Shown piece after piece: positions 9,035-17,882 of a stretch of 64,000 nt of DNA. The stretch is taken from the NCBI RefSeq assembly GCF_030519355.1, contig NZ_JAUMKC010000014.1:1-64000 (forward strand), in the 5' to 3' direction. Source of the stretch: Mucilaginibacter sp. L3T2-6. GTDB taxonomy: Bacteria > Bacteroidota > Bacteroidia > Sphingobacteriales > Sphingobacteriaceae. Every line of letters begins with the position of its first letter. Position 1 is the stretch's first letter. Under the pieces are notes generated by a model that saw nothing but the letters and a program-made list of their open reading frames with translations, did no database searches and was not told the origin of the DNA. A program made the position numbers and the translations under genes.

Positions 9035-10129
9035 TTATGATTTTTTACTGGTTAATTCTTTTTGTGCGTCTTTGATGGGTTTAAAAGGACCGAGTTTGTG
9101 CTGCTTTTCGCTGAAGCCATCGGCATAAGGGCCAAACGGAAAATCGAGAGGTTTTTTCTTCAGGTCGGTCCAATCCCTGTGCTGGTCTTTATGCGGCCGG
9201 GGTTGTGTATTGATAAAGGCAGATACGTTCCAGGCTTCTTCATCTGTTAGTTGCGGGCTTTGATAGGTTGCTCCGAAAGGCATGTTGTTTTTGACAAATC
9301 CGGCAAGGTTGGTTAAGCGGTACATCCCGGCACCATCATTATAACTATGCTTCCCCCATAGTGGCGGGTTGGCATAGGTCTTTTTATCTGCGTTCAAAAG
9401 GCCTTCACCATTGGAGCCGTGGCAGCTCTGGCATTTCATTACAAATACCTCTTTACCTTTTGCAGGGTCGGCCGCATGATCCATGAAAGCAATTTTTTCA
9501 GTTGCACTGCCAAATAGCTTCTGGCCTTTCTTTACACTCTTGCCGATCCATTTCATATAGGCCAATATGGATTGTACTTCTTTACCTGCGGTATCGGGCA
9601 CCTTGCCCGCTAAACTGCGTTCAAAGCATTCTGCAATGCGTTCCGAAGCTGGTTCAACCTTGCCGCTTCGGCCGCTCATCTTGGGGTAGCTGCTGATGAA
9701 CCCGGCATAATCGTTACCGAAAAGTTTCGTACCGCCTGCCAGGTGGCAATTCTGGCAATTCATCCCGTTGGTGATCATGGCTACACTTCCTTTAGGCCCG
9801 AAGTATTGGGCGGTATGCGCGATCAGCTCCCGGCCGTACCGAATGGCATCACCTGCTTTGCCTGCCGGAATGGTACTTTCGTCAGGAGCTTTCCAGGCAT
9901 CAGCCGAAATAGACCGCGGCGTAGTACCGGCGGAGGATTCAGTGGACGGGATAGTAGTACTAACGGGCGCTGTTGCTTCTATTACCGCCGGGCTGTTTGA
10001 CCCCATGTTTGACAGGGAAACGATGACAATAACCATACAGGCGACCGCGATACAACTGATGTAGATTGTATAACGTGACATTTTAATTATCGTTTTAACG
10101 AGCTCTTTTTCTAAATCCGGGTCTTCCAT
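9035..10129 (-). CDS. membrane-anchored dihaem cytochrome c, TsdA-like
   Basis: A 364-residue protein with one N-terminal membrane anchor (about 19-40), a Ser/Thr/Pro-rich linker, and two cytochrome c domains with haem sites CQNCH (125-129) and CQSCH (233-237). The block GRSGKVEPASERIAECFERS places Cys168 where thiosulfate dehydrogenases (TsdA) and SoxAX-like proteins have a cysteine haem ligand, and Met283 (NNMPFG) fits as ligand of the second haem. The likely reaction is interconversion of thiosulfate and tetrathionate, or a related electron transfer. The ATG at 10129 is preferred over one 14 codons upstream. It opens the operon with DsrE and two binding proteins. Confidence 0.82.
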   Translation of the reverse strand: MEDPDLEKELVKTIIKMSRYTIYISCIAVACMVIVIVSLSNMGSNSPAVIEATAPVSTTIPSTESSAGTTPRSISADAWKAPDESTIPAGKAGDAIRYGRELIAHTAQYFGPKGSVAMITNGMNCQNCHLAGGTKLFGNDYAGFISSYPKMSGRSGKVEPASERIAECFERSLAGKVPDTAGKEVQSILAYMKWIGKSVKKGQKLFGSATEKIAFMDHAADPAKGKEVFVMKCQSCHGSNGEGLLNADKKTYANPPLWGKHSYNDGAGMYRLTNLAGFVKNNMPFGATYQSPQLTDEEAWNVSAFINTQPRPHKDQHRDWTDLKKKPLDFPFGPYADGFSEKQHKLGPFKPIKDAQKELTSKKS

Positions 10130-10205
10130 TGTTGCTGTCCTCTTTGATTGATATATCAAAGGTACAGTCAAAATAGCTGCTTGTGATATCGCAAAACGTG
10201 ATGTT

Positions 10206-10224
10206 CAATAACCAAAAGTTATGA
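10206..10224. promoter_or_regulatory. 19-bp dyad, site 3 of the sulfur locus
   Basis: CAATAAC and GTTATGA arms around the spacer CAAAA. A run of 17 bases is shared with site 1. It lies 77 bp upstream of the TsdA-like cytochrome start. Confidence 0.55.
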
Positions 10225-10233
10225 TTGACGATA

Positions 10234-10626
10234 TTAAATACTTGGTAAAAGATAATAAATCAATAAAGCACTAATAACCAAAATGGAGGCTGTCAGGAAA
10301 ACGGATAATAAAAAAGATGGTTTATAAGCGTGATCCAGCAATTGCTTTTCAGTTGAACGGTAGCGGAAAAATGACAGTAATGCCATAGCGGCACCAATGG
10401 CGACCAACAAGATACCGATCTCAGAGGAATACCCTTTGGTTGGTAAAACCACTTTACCGGGTAAAATCAAAGCGAGCTGCCGGATGAACAGGCTGAATTT
10501 AACCACCACAAAGCCGAAACCCATTAAAGCAATGCTTGTCCTGATCCAGGCTAAAAAAGTCCGTTCATTAGCCAGATGGTCACCGGGGTTGGCAACTGGC
10601 TTATCAATGTTATTTTGAGTAGTCAT
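10234..10626 (-). CDS. DUF202 (YidH-type) membrane protein
   Basis: A 130-residue protein with the DUF202 signature LANERTFLAWIRTSIALMGF near residues 18-37 and three hydrophobic segments. The YidH group has no firm function. The ATG at 10626 places this signature at the usual distance from the N-terminus; a longer frame adds 40 unrelated residues and is rejected. It lies upstream of the TsdA-like operon and downstream of two MarR genes. Confidence 0.8.
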   Translation of the reverse strand: MTTQNNIDKPVANPGDHLANERTFLAWIRTSIALMGFGFVVVKFSLFIRQLALILPGKVVLPTKGYSSEIGILLVAIGAAMALLSFFRYRSTEKQLLDHAYKPSFLLSVFLTASILVISALLIYYLLPSI

Positions 10627-10798
10627 ATCCACACTTAAAGTTATACAACCTTCATTATTAAAATTTGTTCCGTCAGGAGACTGGTGCGATACAAGCACTT
10701 TGTTCAATAACCTCGAATTGCAACAATTAATTTGATGGGCTACCATGTATATATCTTACGGATTACCGAAATCTAACTCAACGCAGGTTAGAAGCTTT

Positions 10799-11236
10799 TT
10801 ATGGCTTTTTAAATTCATAACCAAGCAGTTTGCTTTTGAGGCTTACCTCTATCTGAACCATCTCCTTTTTAAACAAACTTAATCTGGATTCCCCAAGTTT
10901 TTCTTCTATGATCTTTTCAGCGGCGCTAACCGCCTCATGAATCTGAGGCATGACTTTTTTACCATTTTCGGCCAGCGAAAAAAGATACTCGTTCCTGCAT
11001 TCGGGATGTTCCGTAGCAAGCAGGTAACCTATGTCCAGCAGCTCTTTTAGCATTGGCATCAGACTTCTCCGGTCAACTTCCATAAAATCTACAAGTTGCC
11101 TTTGTTTCATGCACCCCGCGCTGCCGGAAATAAATAACATTGCCTCAGCCATATATTCTGTGTGCGGTGGCGGAAGGTGTAAAGCAAGCACTTTTACATA
11201 TAGCTTGCTTAATCTTCTGAGATCTTTAGCAATCAT
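10799..11236 (-). CDS. MarR-family regulator A
   Basis: A 145-residue winged-helix protein. The DNA-binding part (MKQRQLVDFMEVDRRSLMPMLKELLDIGYL) spans about residues 42-72, and the flanking helices give the dimer interface. It shares its opening pattern (DLRRLSKLYVKVL) with the second MarR gene at 11396-11818, so the two are paralogues. The recognition helix differs from textbook MarR proteins. The ligand is unknown; both genes lie between the sulfur and copper blocks. Confidence 0.75.
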   Translation of the reverse strand: MIAKDLRRLSKLYVKVLALHLPPPHTEYMAEAMLFISGSAGCMKQRQLVDFMEVDRRSLMPMLKELLDIGYLLATEHPECRNEYLFSLAENGKKVMPQIHEAVSAAEKIIEEKLGESRLSLFKKEMVQIEVSLKSKLLGYEFKKP

Positions 11237-11395
11237 AAATTAATTTTTTATAGTATACGAGCGATCATTTATGAAAATAAACCACAGCATCCGATAATAA
11301 TCACCCGGCATAATGCGTCAGTAAAGCTGCCTACTGTATACGTGCTCAGGGACTTCGACAGAAGTGATTACTTCTAACGCTCCTGTCGCTTACAG

Positions 11396-11818
11396 CTAAA
11401 GTGCGATGTCAACTAAGTTTGACTGCATCTTAAAAAGTGTTTCATAAAAATGATCCAAATGCGTTTTGTCGACTTGCTTGTTGATCATATGATTTACTTG
11501 CTCTATAGCTTCCTGTATCTTGGGTACACTTTCTTTACCCCTGTTGGTCAGATAGATAAAATGAGCCCTCCGGTCCGCTACATTTTGTTCCGTATAAACA
11601 AAGCCGTTTTTGGTCATACCTTCAATGAGCACCGCAATACGGGACTTATCTACCTGGAATAATTCCGCAAGCTCCTTATGGGTTGGGGTATGCTTAGTGG
11701 ACGCCAGTAATAGGATCTCTGCGTAATGTTCCAGGCGAAGATCAGGCAGGACGTTAACGATGGCACGGCTGTATAGCCTGCTTAAACGACGCAGGCTTTT
11801 CGATAATAAAATTTGCAT
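11396..11818 (-). CDS. MarR-family regulator B
   Basis: A 140-residue winged-helix protein with the usual MarR order: dimer helix, HTH (PTHKELAELFQVDKSRIAVLIEGM), then a wing with the conserved DRRA (VADRRAHFIYLT). It is more canonical than regulator A. GTATAC words occur near 11252 and 11334 in the gap between the two genes and could be operator halves, but this is weak. It has no cysteine that would suggest thiol sensing. Confidence 0.8.
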   Translation of the reverse strand: MQILLSKSLRRLSRLYSRAIVNVLPDLRLEHYAEILLLASTKHTPTHKELAELFQVDKSRIAVLIEGMTKNGFVYTEQNVADRRAHFIYLTNRGKESVPKIQEAIEQVNHMINKQVDKTHLDHFYETLFKMQSNLVDIAL

Positions 11819-11893
11819 AATAAATTCTTTTAGACAAACAGATTGAAACCTGCCCGGAATGGACAGTTTGTTAAATGCTTATTACTAAAAGAA

Positions 11894-12262
11894 TCAAATA
11901 CGAAGGGCGAGTCGGAAAGGGAAAGTGGCCGAAAGGTGATGTAGTATCGAGGTAGGTGGCCTTAGTTGCCTTACTATCCGCGGAATTAAAAACAAGTTCA
12001 AAAACACCCCGGCCAGTTGAACAAATAGGCTCTGTATATTTTGATCTTTATTCAAAACAGACTTATCGGTACGGTGCATCATACTGAGTGCCTGAGCGCT
12101 TGAATTATCCAGTCTTCTTTTGAAGATAGAATTATAACGTGACTGCGACTTATTTGAAACCAAGTGATGGTTTGGTAGCAAGAGAATATGGGTAAGCACG
12201 ATAAAAAGGTATGCCGCAGTCAGCAACAGCACACTCATTTTTTTATGATCAGGCACCCTCAT
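11894..12262 (-). CDS. small membrane-associated protein of unknown family
   Basis: A 122-residue frame beginning MRVPDHKKM, with one N-terminal hydrophobic segment (about 10-28), an HH pair after it, and a second amphipathic stretch (LFVQLAGVFLNLFLIP). Small proteins with an N-terminal hydrophobic segment and scattered histidines are often found beside copper and cation efflux genes in Bacteroidota. I do not recognise the family. The ATG at 12262 is chosen because the longer frame starts at TTG. It is on the same strand as the CopB-like ATPase but separated by about 300 bases. Confidence 0.5.
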   Translation of the reverse strand: MRVPDHKKMSVLLLTAAYLFIVLTHILLLPNHHLVSNKSQSRYNSIFKRRLDNSSAQALSMMHRTDKSVLNKDQNIQSLFVQLAGVFLNLFLIPRIVRQLRPPTSILHHLSATFPFRLALRI

Positions 12263-12342
12263 AAACAAATGTAAGTAATTTGGTTTATTTAATTCAAATC
12301 GCAAGGCCAATCTTGAAGTGTTCTATAACTTTGCATCACTTT

Positions 12343-12477
12343 TCAGGCAATGGGCTTCAAGCGTGCAAAGTCCTCCACTGTATGTTGGCATGAACCAGCA
12401 ACACAACCGAAAAAAAAAAATACCCTAGGAAACAGGCCGGCAACAGTAATACCGATTAAGGTCAGGAAGAGAAACAT
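12343..12477 (-). pseudogene. short hydrophobic frame broken at an 11-T tract
   Basis: An ATG at 12477 gives MFLFLTLIGITVAGLF and then enters an 11-T homopolymer (complement of 12410-12420). With the tract as written the frame ends at 12343 after 44 residues. With one T fewer the frame would read on through LLVHANIQWRTLHA to a stop at 12357, a better protein-like ending. The rest of 12263-12560 holds no other supported gene. Confidence 0.3.
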
Positions 12478-12560
12478 TTACATGTGGATCTCTTTGTAAA
12501 AGCCCATTTTCACTGGCGTAAAGCTGCACTTCCACCCGAAGGATGTTTAATACTGTTGTT

Positions 12561-14657
12561 TTATTGCTGTTTCTTATATTCAGATTTTACTTTTAACAGA
12601 CTTGCATTGATCGCCACAACGACGGTACTTCCTGTCATTAAAACAGCACCCGCTGCAGGGCTTAACAAGATTCCCTGGTTATATAACACTCCGGCAGCCA
12701 ATGGTAAAGCCACCACATTGTAGCCAGTGGCCCAGGCCAGGTTCTGGATCATCTTCCGGTAAGTCGCTTTGCCAAACAAGATCAAACTGACAATATCCTT
12801 AGGACTACTGTTCACCAAAACAATTCCTGCGGTTTCTGCGGCGATATCGCTTCCCGATCCTACCGCGATTCCAATATCCGCTTGGGCAAGTGCAGGCGCA
12901 TCATTCACACCATCGCCGGTCATCGCTACAAATTCACCTTTTCCCTGCAATTCTTTTATCTTCTCCAGCTTCTGATGCGGTAGTACTTCGGCGATAAAAC
13001 TATCCATGCCCAAAGTTTTACTCACAATGGCGGCTACTTTATTATTGTCCCCCGTAAGCAGGATAGATTTGATATTTTCATCTTTTAAGGTTTTGATGGC
13101 TTCCGCTGATTCGGGACGGATCTTATCTGATAAAGCGATATATCCGGCCAGTTTCTTGTCGATCAGTACAAATACGACCGTTTCCGAATCATTGGCCGTA
13201 AATCCATCCGGCATAGTGAACTTGTGTTCTTTTAAATAGCCCGGACTAACCACCCTGATTTTTTTACCTGCTACCGTAGCCTCAACGCCCTGACCGGTGA
13301 TGGCTTTAAAGTTTTCTGCCTTCGGAATAGTGATCTTTAAATCCTTTACTTTTTGCAAGATACCGGTAGCGATAGGGTGTTCTGAGTTTTGTTCGAGTGC
13401 CGATGCTAAACGGATAAGCTCTTTTTCGTCCACTCCTTTATCCAACAGGACAATCTTTGATACTTCAAATTTACCAACAGTAAGCGTACCGGTCTTATCG
13501 AACACAATGGTGGTGATCTTGCGGGAGTTTTCAAATGCCGTCCTGTTCTTGATCAGTAAGCCATGTTTTGCCGACAACGCAGTTGATTTGGCAACCACTA
13601 AGGGCACCGCCAGCCCTAACGCATGGGGACAGCAAATTACAATAACAGTCACCATTCGCTCCATCGCGAAAGCTAAAGTTTGGCCGGTTAAATACCAATA
13701 CAGAAAAGTACCGATGCCGGTTACCAAGGCGATTACGGTTAGCCATTTGGCTGCAGTATCGGCTAATAGCTGCGTTTGTGATTTTGACTTTTGCGCATCA
13801 TCTACCAGTTTAACCACCTGCGATAGATAGGAATCTTTGGCCGCATGGGACACCGTAACTTTAAAGGAGCCATTGCCGTTGATAGAACCGGCAATAACTT
13901 TATCACCCTTTACTTTTTGCACCGGCTTGGATTCCCCGGTCAGCATGGATTCATTCAAATAACTTTCACCCTCCAGTATAATTCCGTCGGCCGCAACTTT
14001 TTCTCCCGGCTTTATCAAAATAACATCGTTCTCCTTTAAGGTATCGGTTTTTACATCATGAATTTGATCGCCCATGACCATGTGCGCATCGGCGGGCATC
14101 AATTGAACCAATAGCTCCAGTTCATTTGACGCGCCCATCACCGAACGCATTTCTATCCAGTGCCCTAAAAGCATGATCAGGATCAGCGTAGCCAGTTCCC
14201 AAAAGAAATCCATGCCCTTTAGTCCAAATACTGTGGCCGCGCTGTAGGCATAGGCTACCGTGATGGCAAATCCGACCAGGGTCATCATACCTGGATTTTT
14301 AGCCTTCATCTCGCTCATCCAGCCGCTTAGAAATGGCCAGCCGCCATAAACAAAAACCACAGAAGCCAAAGCAAAAAGCAGGTAGGATGAACCACTGAAG
14401 TTAATGTCCAGGTGTAGCCATTGCTGAATTTGCATAGACAACAACATGACCGGAATGGTCAGTACCAGCACCACATAAAACCGCTTTTTAAAATCAGCGA
14501 TCATCATGGCGTGGTGGTCATGCTCCGACATCTCCATGTGCGCATTGCTACCATGTTTTATTTGGCTGTGATCCATAACATCATCGTTATGAGCCACATG
14601 TTTACCGGCAGGCATTTTATGCCCTCCCATAGTATGATGTTCGTGTTGATTTTTCAT
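12561..14657 (-). CDS. copB: P1B-type copper/silver ATPase with CPH motif (CopB type)
   Basis: A 698-residue metal-exporting ATPase of the inner membrane. The N-terminus is rich in His and Met (residues 1-52) and has no HMA domain. The transmembrane metal site is CPH (343-345), which marks the CopB subgroup thought to move copper(II), copper(I) or silver. The phosphorylation site is DKTGT (Asp387), with TGES at 240-243, SEHPIATG, and GDGVNDAPALAQADIG in the hinge. The gene follows the multicopper oxidase by 12 nt. It complements the CPC-type CopA at 19666-21900, so the locus encodes two different copper pumps. Confidence 0.93.
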   Translation of the reverse strand: MKNQHEHHTMGGHKMPAGKHVAHNDDVMDHSQIKHGSNAHMEMSEHDHHAMMIADFKKRFYVVLVLTIPVMLLSMQIQQWLHLDINFSGSSYLLFALASVVFVYGGWPFLSGWMSEMKAKNPGMMTLVGFAITVAYAYSAATVFGLKGMDFFWELATLILIMLLGHWIEMRSVMGASNELELLVQLMPADAHMVMGDQIHDVKTDTLKENDVILIKPGEKVAADGIILEGESYLNESMLTGESKPVQKVKGDKVIAGSINGNGSFKVTVSHAAKDSYLSQVVKLVDDAQKSKSQTQLLADTAAKWLTVIALVTGIGTFLYWYLTGQTLAFAMERMVTVIVICCPHALGLAVPLVVAKSTALSAKHGLLIKNRTAFENSRKITTIVFDKTGTLTVGKFEVSKIVLLDKGVDEKELIRLASALEQNSEHPIATGILQKVKDLKITIPKAENFKAITGQGVEATVAGKKIRVVSPGYLKEHKFTMPDGFTANDSETVVFVLIDKKLAGYIALSDKIRPESAEAIKTLKDENIKSILLTGDNNKVAAIVSKTLGMDSFIAEVLPHQKLEKIKELQGKGEFVAMTGDGVNDAPALAQADIGIAVGSGSDIAAETAGIVLVNSSPKDIVSLILFGKATYRKMIQNLAWATGYNVVALPLAAGVLYNQGILLSPAAGAVLMTGSTVVVAINASLLKVKSEYKKQQ

Positions 14658-14669
14658 AGCTGTAAAGTT

Positions 14670-17243
14670 TTAATAAGTTAATGTTAATCCACCGCCTAAA
14701 CCCATATCGCTATCGTAATGCGTTGACAAGGAAAAGTATTTAGTAACGATGTATCTTAAACCTGCCGCGTATTCCTTATCGGTATTGACCATGATATTAA
14801 AGCGTAAACGACTTGAAACCGGTATATCATCCCTTCCTAACTGGAAGCGCAGTTTGCCATTACCGTCTATACGGGCATCAGCGACAAACAGCATCGGCAG
14901 TGTATAAGCCAAACCGGCTACGACCGTGTGGCGGTTTTCCTTATTGCTTACTTGGCCGAAAAGATTTTTAGCATCACTGCCAAAGATATTTTTTTCATCA
15001 GGATTAAATTTCTTGTAATGGTAATCAAAGCCCACATAAGGAAACAGCCATTGCATCCGGCCTATATAACGCCCGATCATGGTTTCACTTTCATAGCCCA
15101 TCATCGCATCGGTACCTAAATGCCACATCGTGCTGGCTTTCCAGCGGGTATTGGCCAACATGATCTGCCCGTCACTTCCATTGCTTTCCAGTCCGATCTT
15201 GCCCATCAGATGCGGCATTTGATCGTCGCGATTCAACATGCGCCGCGCCAGTTTAGGATCGGGTATTTCTGGATTTGGAGGCGAGTTTTCATAACTGAAT
15301 ACCCTACCCATTCCGCTCATCATGTGGTATAAAATATGGCAATGGAAAAACCAGTCGCCACCAACTTCGGAAGCATTGAACTCAATGGTGTCTCGCTCCA
15401 TCGGCATAATGTCGACAACGTTCTTCATTGGCGCGTTTTCACCCTGCCCATTAATTACCCTGAAATCGTGCCCATGCAGGTGCATCGGATGGCGCATCAT
15501 GCTGTTATTGTAGAGGATGATCCGTAGATTTTCTCCTTTTTTGATTAGTATCCTATCCGATTCTGATACCGTTTTGTTGTCCATTGTCCAAACATAACGG
15601 TTCATGTTTCCGGTTAGATCGAATTTTAATTCCCTCATCGGGCCTTTGGGTAGCGTAGTATTGTGAGGGTCACGGAGCATCCCGTAATTGAGCGTTACTA
15701 TATCCGAATTGTCAGGTGCCATATTCATGCCTGCCATGCTTTTGTCATTCGGCATCTGCATATTCGGCATAGCGGATTTTTTATCATCTGCTTGTGACTT
15801 GTCCGCACCGGTTATTTCCGGGTACATCACGGTATTCATGTCCATTGTTTGGTTCTGCATCGCCATGCCTTCCATCGTTACCATGTTACCGTTCATGTCC
15901 ATCATCTCATTCATCATCTTCATGCCCGCGAAATATTTCAGCTTTGGCATTTTTTCGGCGGATACTTTCTGACCTTTCCCCAACCAAAGCGAGGCAGATT
16001 TGGTTCGATCTTCCGGGGTGACTAAAAACTCATAGCTTTTATTATCCGGAATAGTTACTACCACATCGTAAGTTTCGGATGGCGCGATGATCAGCCTATC
16101 AACTTCAACAGGTTCTACATCATTACCATCAGTTGCCACCACAGTGACTTTACCACCGGCATATTTGAGCCAGAAGTAGGTAGTAGCGCCGCCATTGGCG
16201 ATACGCAGCCTTACTTTATCCCCGGCTCTATACTGGGGCTGTTCGTTTTGGTTTTTACCATTGATCAGGAACTTATCGTAGTAAACATCGCTGACATCCA
16301 TCGCGTTCATCCGCTTCCACTCATTCGCTATTTTGGTTTTAAAATGGCCTGATTTGATCGCCTCCAAATAGCTTTGTGTGGTGCCTTTTTGTATGGCGAA
16401 CCAGTCAGATGCCGCGTGTAAACTGCGATCAACCTCTTTGGGGTTCATGTTTGTCCATTCACTCAATACTATCGGCAATGTTGGGATGTTCCATTCCTTC
16501 CGCTTATTCATGATAAAAGCTCCGTACATTCCTATTTGTTCCTGCAAACCGGTGTGGCTATGATACCAATGGGTTCCATGCTGTTTGATTGGGAATTTAT
16601 ATAAATGGGTTTCACCCGGCATGATCGGCATCTGTGTTAAATTAGGTACGCCATCGTAACGGTTGGGTAAATAAAGTCCGTGCCAGTGCAGGGATGTTTC
16701 TTCCTTCAATTTATTATGCACGTAGATCTCGGCGGTATCGCCTTCGGTAAAAGTCAGGGTCGGCATGGGAATACTGCCGTTAACCGCGATAGCCCTTTTT
16801 GGTTTCCCGCCATAATTGACAACGGTATCTGCAATGTAAAGATCATAACGAACAGTGCGTGGCGGAACATTATTGATAAGTGTTGTAATCGGGCCTAACT
16901 TTGCTTTTGCACTTTTGATAGCATTGGTCGACTCCTTAACATTACTCATTTTCATTCCCTCCATTTTCATTCCATCCATATCGTTCTTGCTTGTAACGGT
17001 GTCTTTCATCGGAATTTTCATACCGGCTGCCTTTTTTGGGGCTACTTTAGGTTTTTCTTTAATCAATTTCATCCCGCACTTGGGGCAGTTACCAGGCTTG
17101 GGATCATGAATTTCCGGGTGCATGGGGCAAGTATAGGTGACCGGCTGTTGCTTTTGCATAGCCGCCATATTTTGCATATCGGTTTGGGCAAACGTGATTT
17201 GCTTTAGACAGATCATCATCGCTACGAATACTATTTTTCTCAT
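14670..17243 (-). CDS. multicopper oxidase (CopA-like) fused to CopB-like outer-membrane barrel
   Basis: An 857-residue secreted protein. After a signal peptide (1-20) comes a short heavy-metal-binding domain (TYTCPMHPEIHDPKPGNCPKCG, 37-58). Three cupredoxin domains follow with copper ligands HWH (186-188), HSH (228-230), HPMHLHGH (585-592) and HCHILYHMMSGM (634-645). A Met-rich insert lies at about 430-520. Residues about 675-857 form alternating strands ending in LTLTY with no cupredoxin motif, resembling the CopB copper-resistance beta-barrel. Expected role: oxidation of cuprous copper and its retention at the outer membrane. It lies in the copper operon upstream of the CPH ATPase. The fusion reading is by eye. 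Confidence 0.88.
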   Translation of the reverse strand: MRKIVFVAMMICLKQITFAQTDMQNMAAMQKQQPVTYTCPMHPEIHDPKPGNCPKCGMKLIKEKPKVAPKKAAGMKIPMKDTVTSKNDMDGMKMEGMKMSNVKESTNAIKSAKAKLGPITTLINNVPPRTVRYDLYIADTVVNYGGKPKRAIAVNGSIPMPTLTFTEGDTAEIYVHNKLKEETSLHWHGLYLPNRYDGVPNLTQMPIMPGETHLYKFPIKQHGTHWYHSHTGLQEQIGMYGAFIMNKRKEWNIPTLPIVLSEWTNMNPKEVDRSLHAASDWFAIQKGTTQSYLEAIKSGHFKTKIANEWKRMNAMDVSDVYYDKFLINGKNQNEQPQYRAGDKVRLRIANGGATTYFWLKYAGGKVTVVATDGNDVEPVEVDRLIIAPSETYDVVVTIPDNKSYEFLVTPEDRTKSASLWLGKGQKVSAEKMPKLKYFAGMKMMNEMMDMNGNMVTMEGMAMQNQTMDMNTVMYPEITGADKSQADDKKSAMPNMQMPNDKSMAGMNMAPDNSDIVTLNYGMLRDPHNTTLPKGPMRELKFDLTGNMNRYVWTMDNKTVSESDRILIKKGENLRIILYNNSMMRHPMHLHGHDFRVINGQGENAPMKNVVDIMPMERDTIEFNASEVGGDWFFHCHILYHMMSGMGRVFSYENSPPNPEIPDPKLARRMLNRDDQMPHLMGKIGLESNGSDGQIMLANTRWKASTMWHLGTDAMMGYESETMIGRYIGRMQWLFPYVGFDYHYKKFNPDEKNIFGSDAKNLFGQVSNKENRHTVVAGLAYTLPMLFVADARIDGNGKLRFQLGRDDIPVSSRLRFNIMVNTDKEYAAGLRYIVTKYFSLSTHYDSDMGLGGGLTLTY

Positions 17244-17255
17244 ATAAAATAAACC

Positions 17256-17290
17256 ACGATTTATTACACTGCCTTAGTGTAATAAATCGT
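17256..17290 (-). terminator. perfect 15-bp hairpin between DUF3347 gene and oxidase
   Basis: Arms 17256-17270 and 17276-17290 are perfectly complementary around a 5-base loop. On the minus strand the stem is followed by GGTTTATTTTAT. It probably ends or attenuates the DUF3347 transcript just before the multicopper oxidase start. Confidence 0.65.
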
Positions 17291-17309
17291 TAATATTTAA
17301 ATTGTTAAT

Positions 17310-17810
17310 TTATTTATTCAGGGTTTCGGTAACCTTCCCGCAGGTCAGCATCTGGCTGCCGTAATATGGGTTTTTGATACCGGCTTCAGCCGACAACCAG
17401 TAACTCTTTTTCATCGGGCAATATGCGTAATAAACCGGCTGCCCGGTCAATTTTACAGCTTTGGCCAGTTTGAAGAAGTTGACCGAAAAATTAGCAAAAT
17501 GCTCCCTTTGATGAGCAATATCTCTGCTCTCTGAAATATGTCTCGCATCAAAAGCCAGCTTTTCCTGCAAATCCATAAACACAGTCATGTCGGAAGCTGG
17601 AAGCGATTTCATATCTACGCCTTTAACGGCTTTTAAAAATTCACCTGCATGGGTAGCAGCATCAGCACTGTTTGATTTGACCAAAGCGTCTTTGACGTCG
17701 TAATAAGAAGTAAGTAAGGGAGTTAGCGCAGTTGATTTAGTGTCTTGCGCAAAAAGCAATTGAGTAGAAACAGTTGCCATTACGGCAACTAATAAAAATA
17801 TCTTTTTCAT
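17310..17810 (-). CDS. secreted DUF3347 protein
   Basis: A 166-residue protein with a signal peptide (about 1-21, ending LLFAQ) and a mostly helical body. The C-terminal part YYAYCPMKKSYWLSAEAGIKNPYYG with a later MLTCGKV is the family signature of DUF3347, often seen fused to or beside CusB-type efflux adaptors and multicopper oxidases. The two cysteines and nearby methionines could bind copper. It is the first gene upstream of the oxidase but is separated from it by a strong hairpin. Confidence 0.85.
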   Translation of the reverse strand: MKKIFLLVAVMATVSTQLLFAQDTKSTALTPLLTSYYDVKDALVKSNSADAATHAGEFLKAVKGVDMKSLPASDMTVFMDLQEKLAFDARHISESRDIAHQREHFANFSVNFFKLAKAVKLTGQPVYYAYCPMKKSYWLSAEAGIKNPYYGSQMLTCGKVTETLNK

Positions 17811-17882
17811 AATGATCTGATAATATGTTAAACAATAATTTTAGCCATGGCAAAGCCATACTCATTCATTGAATAATTTAAA

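Noticed and set aside
11345..11395. Imperfect nested repeat near AGAAGTGATTACTTCT after MarR regulator B
   Set aside because: The stem has several mismatches and no T run on either strand, so it is too weak to call a terminator or operator.
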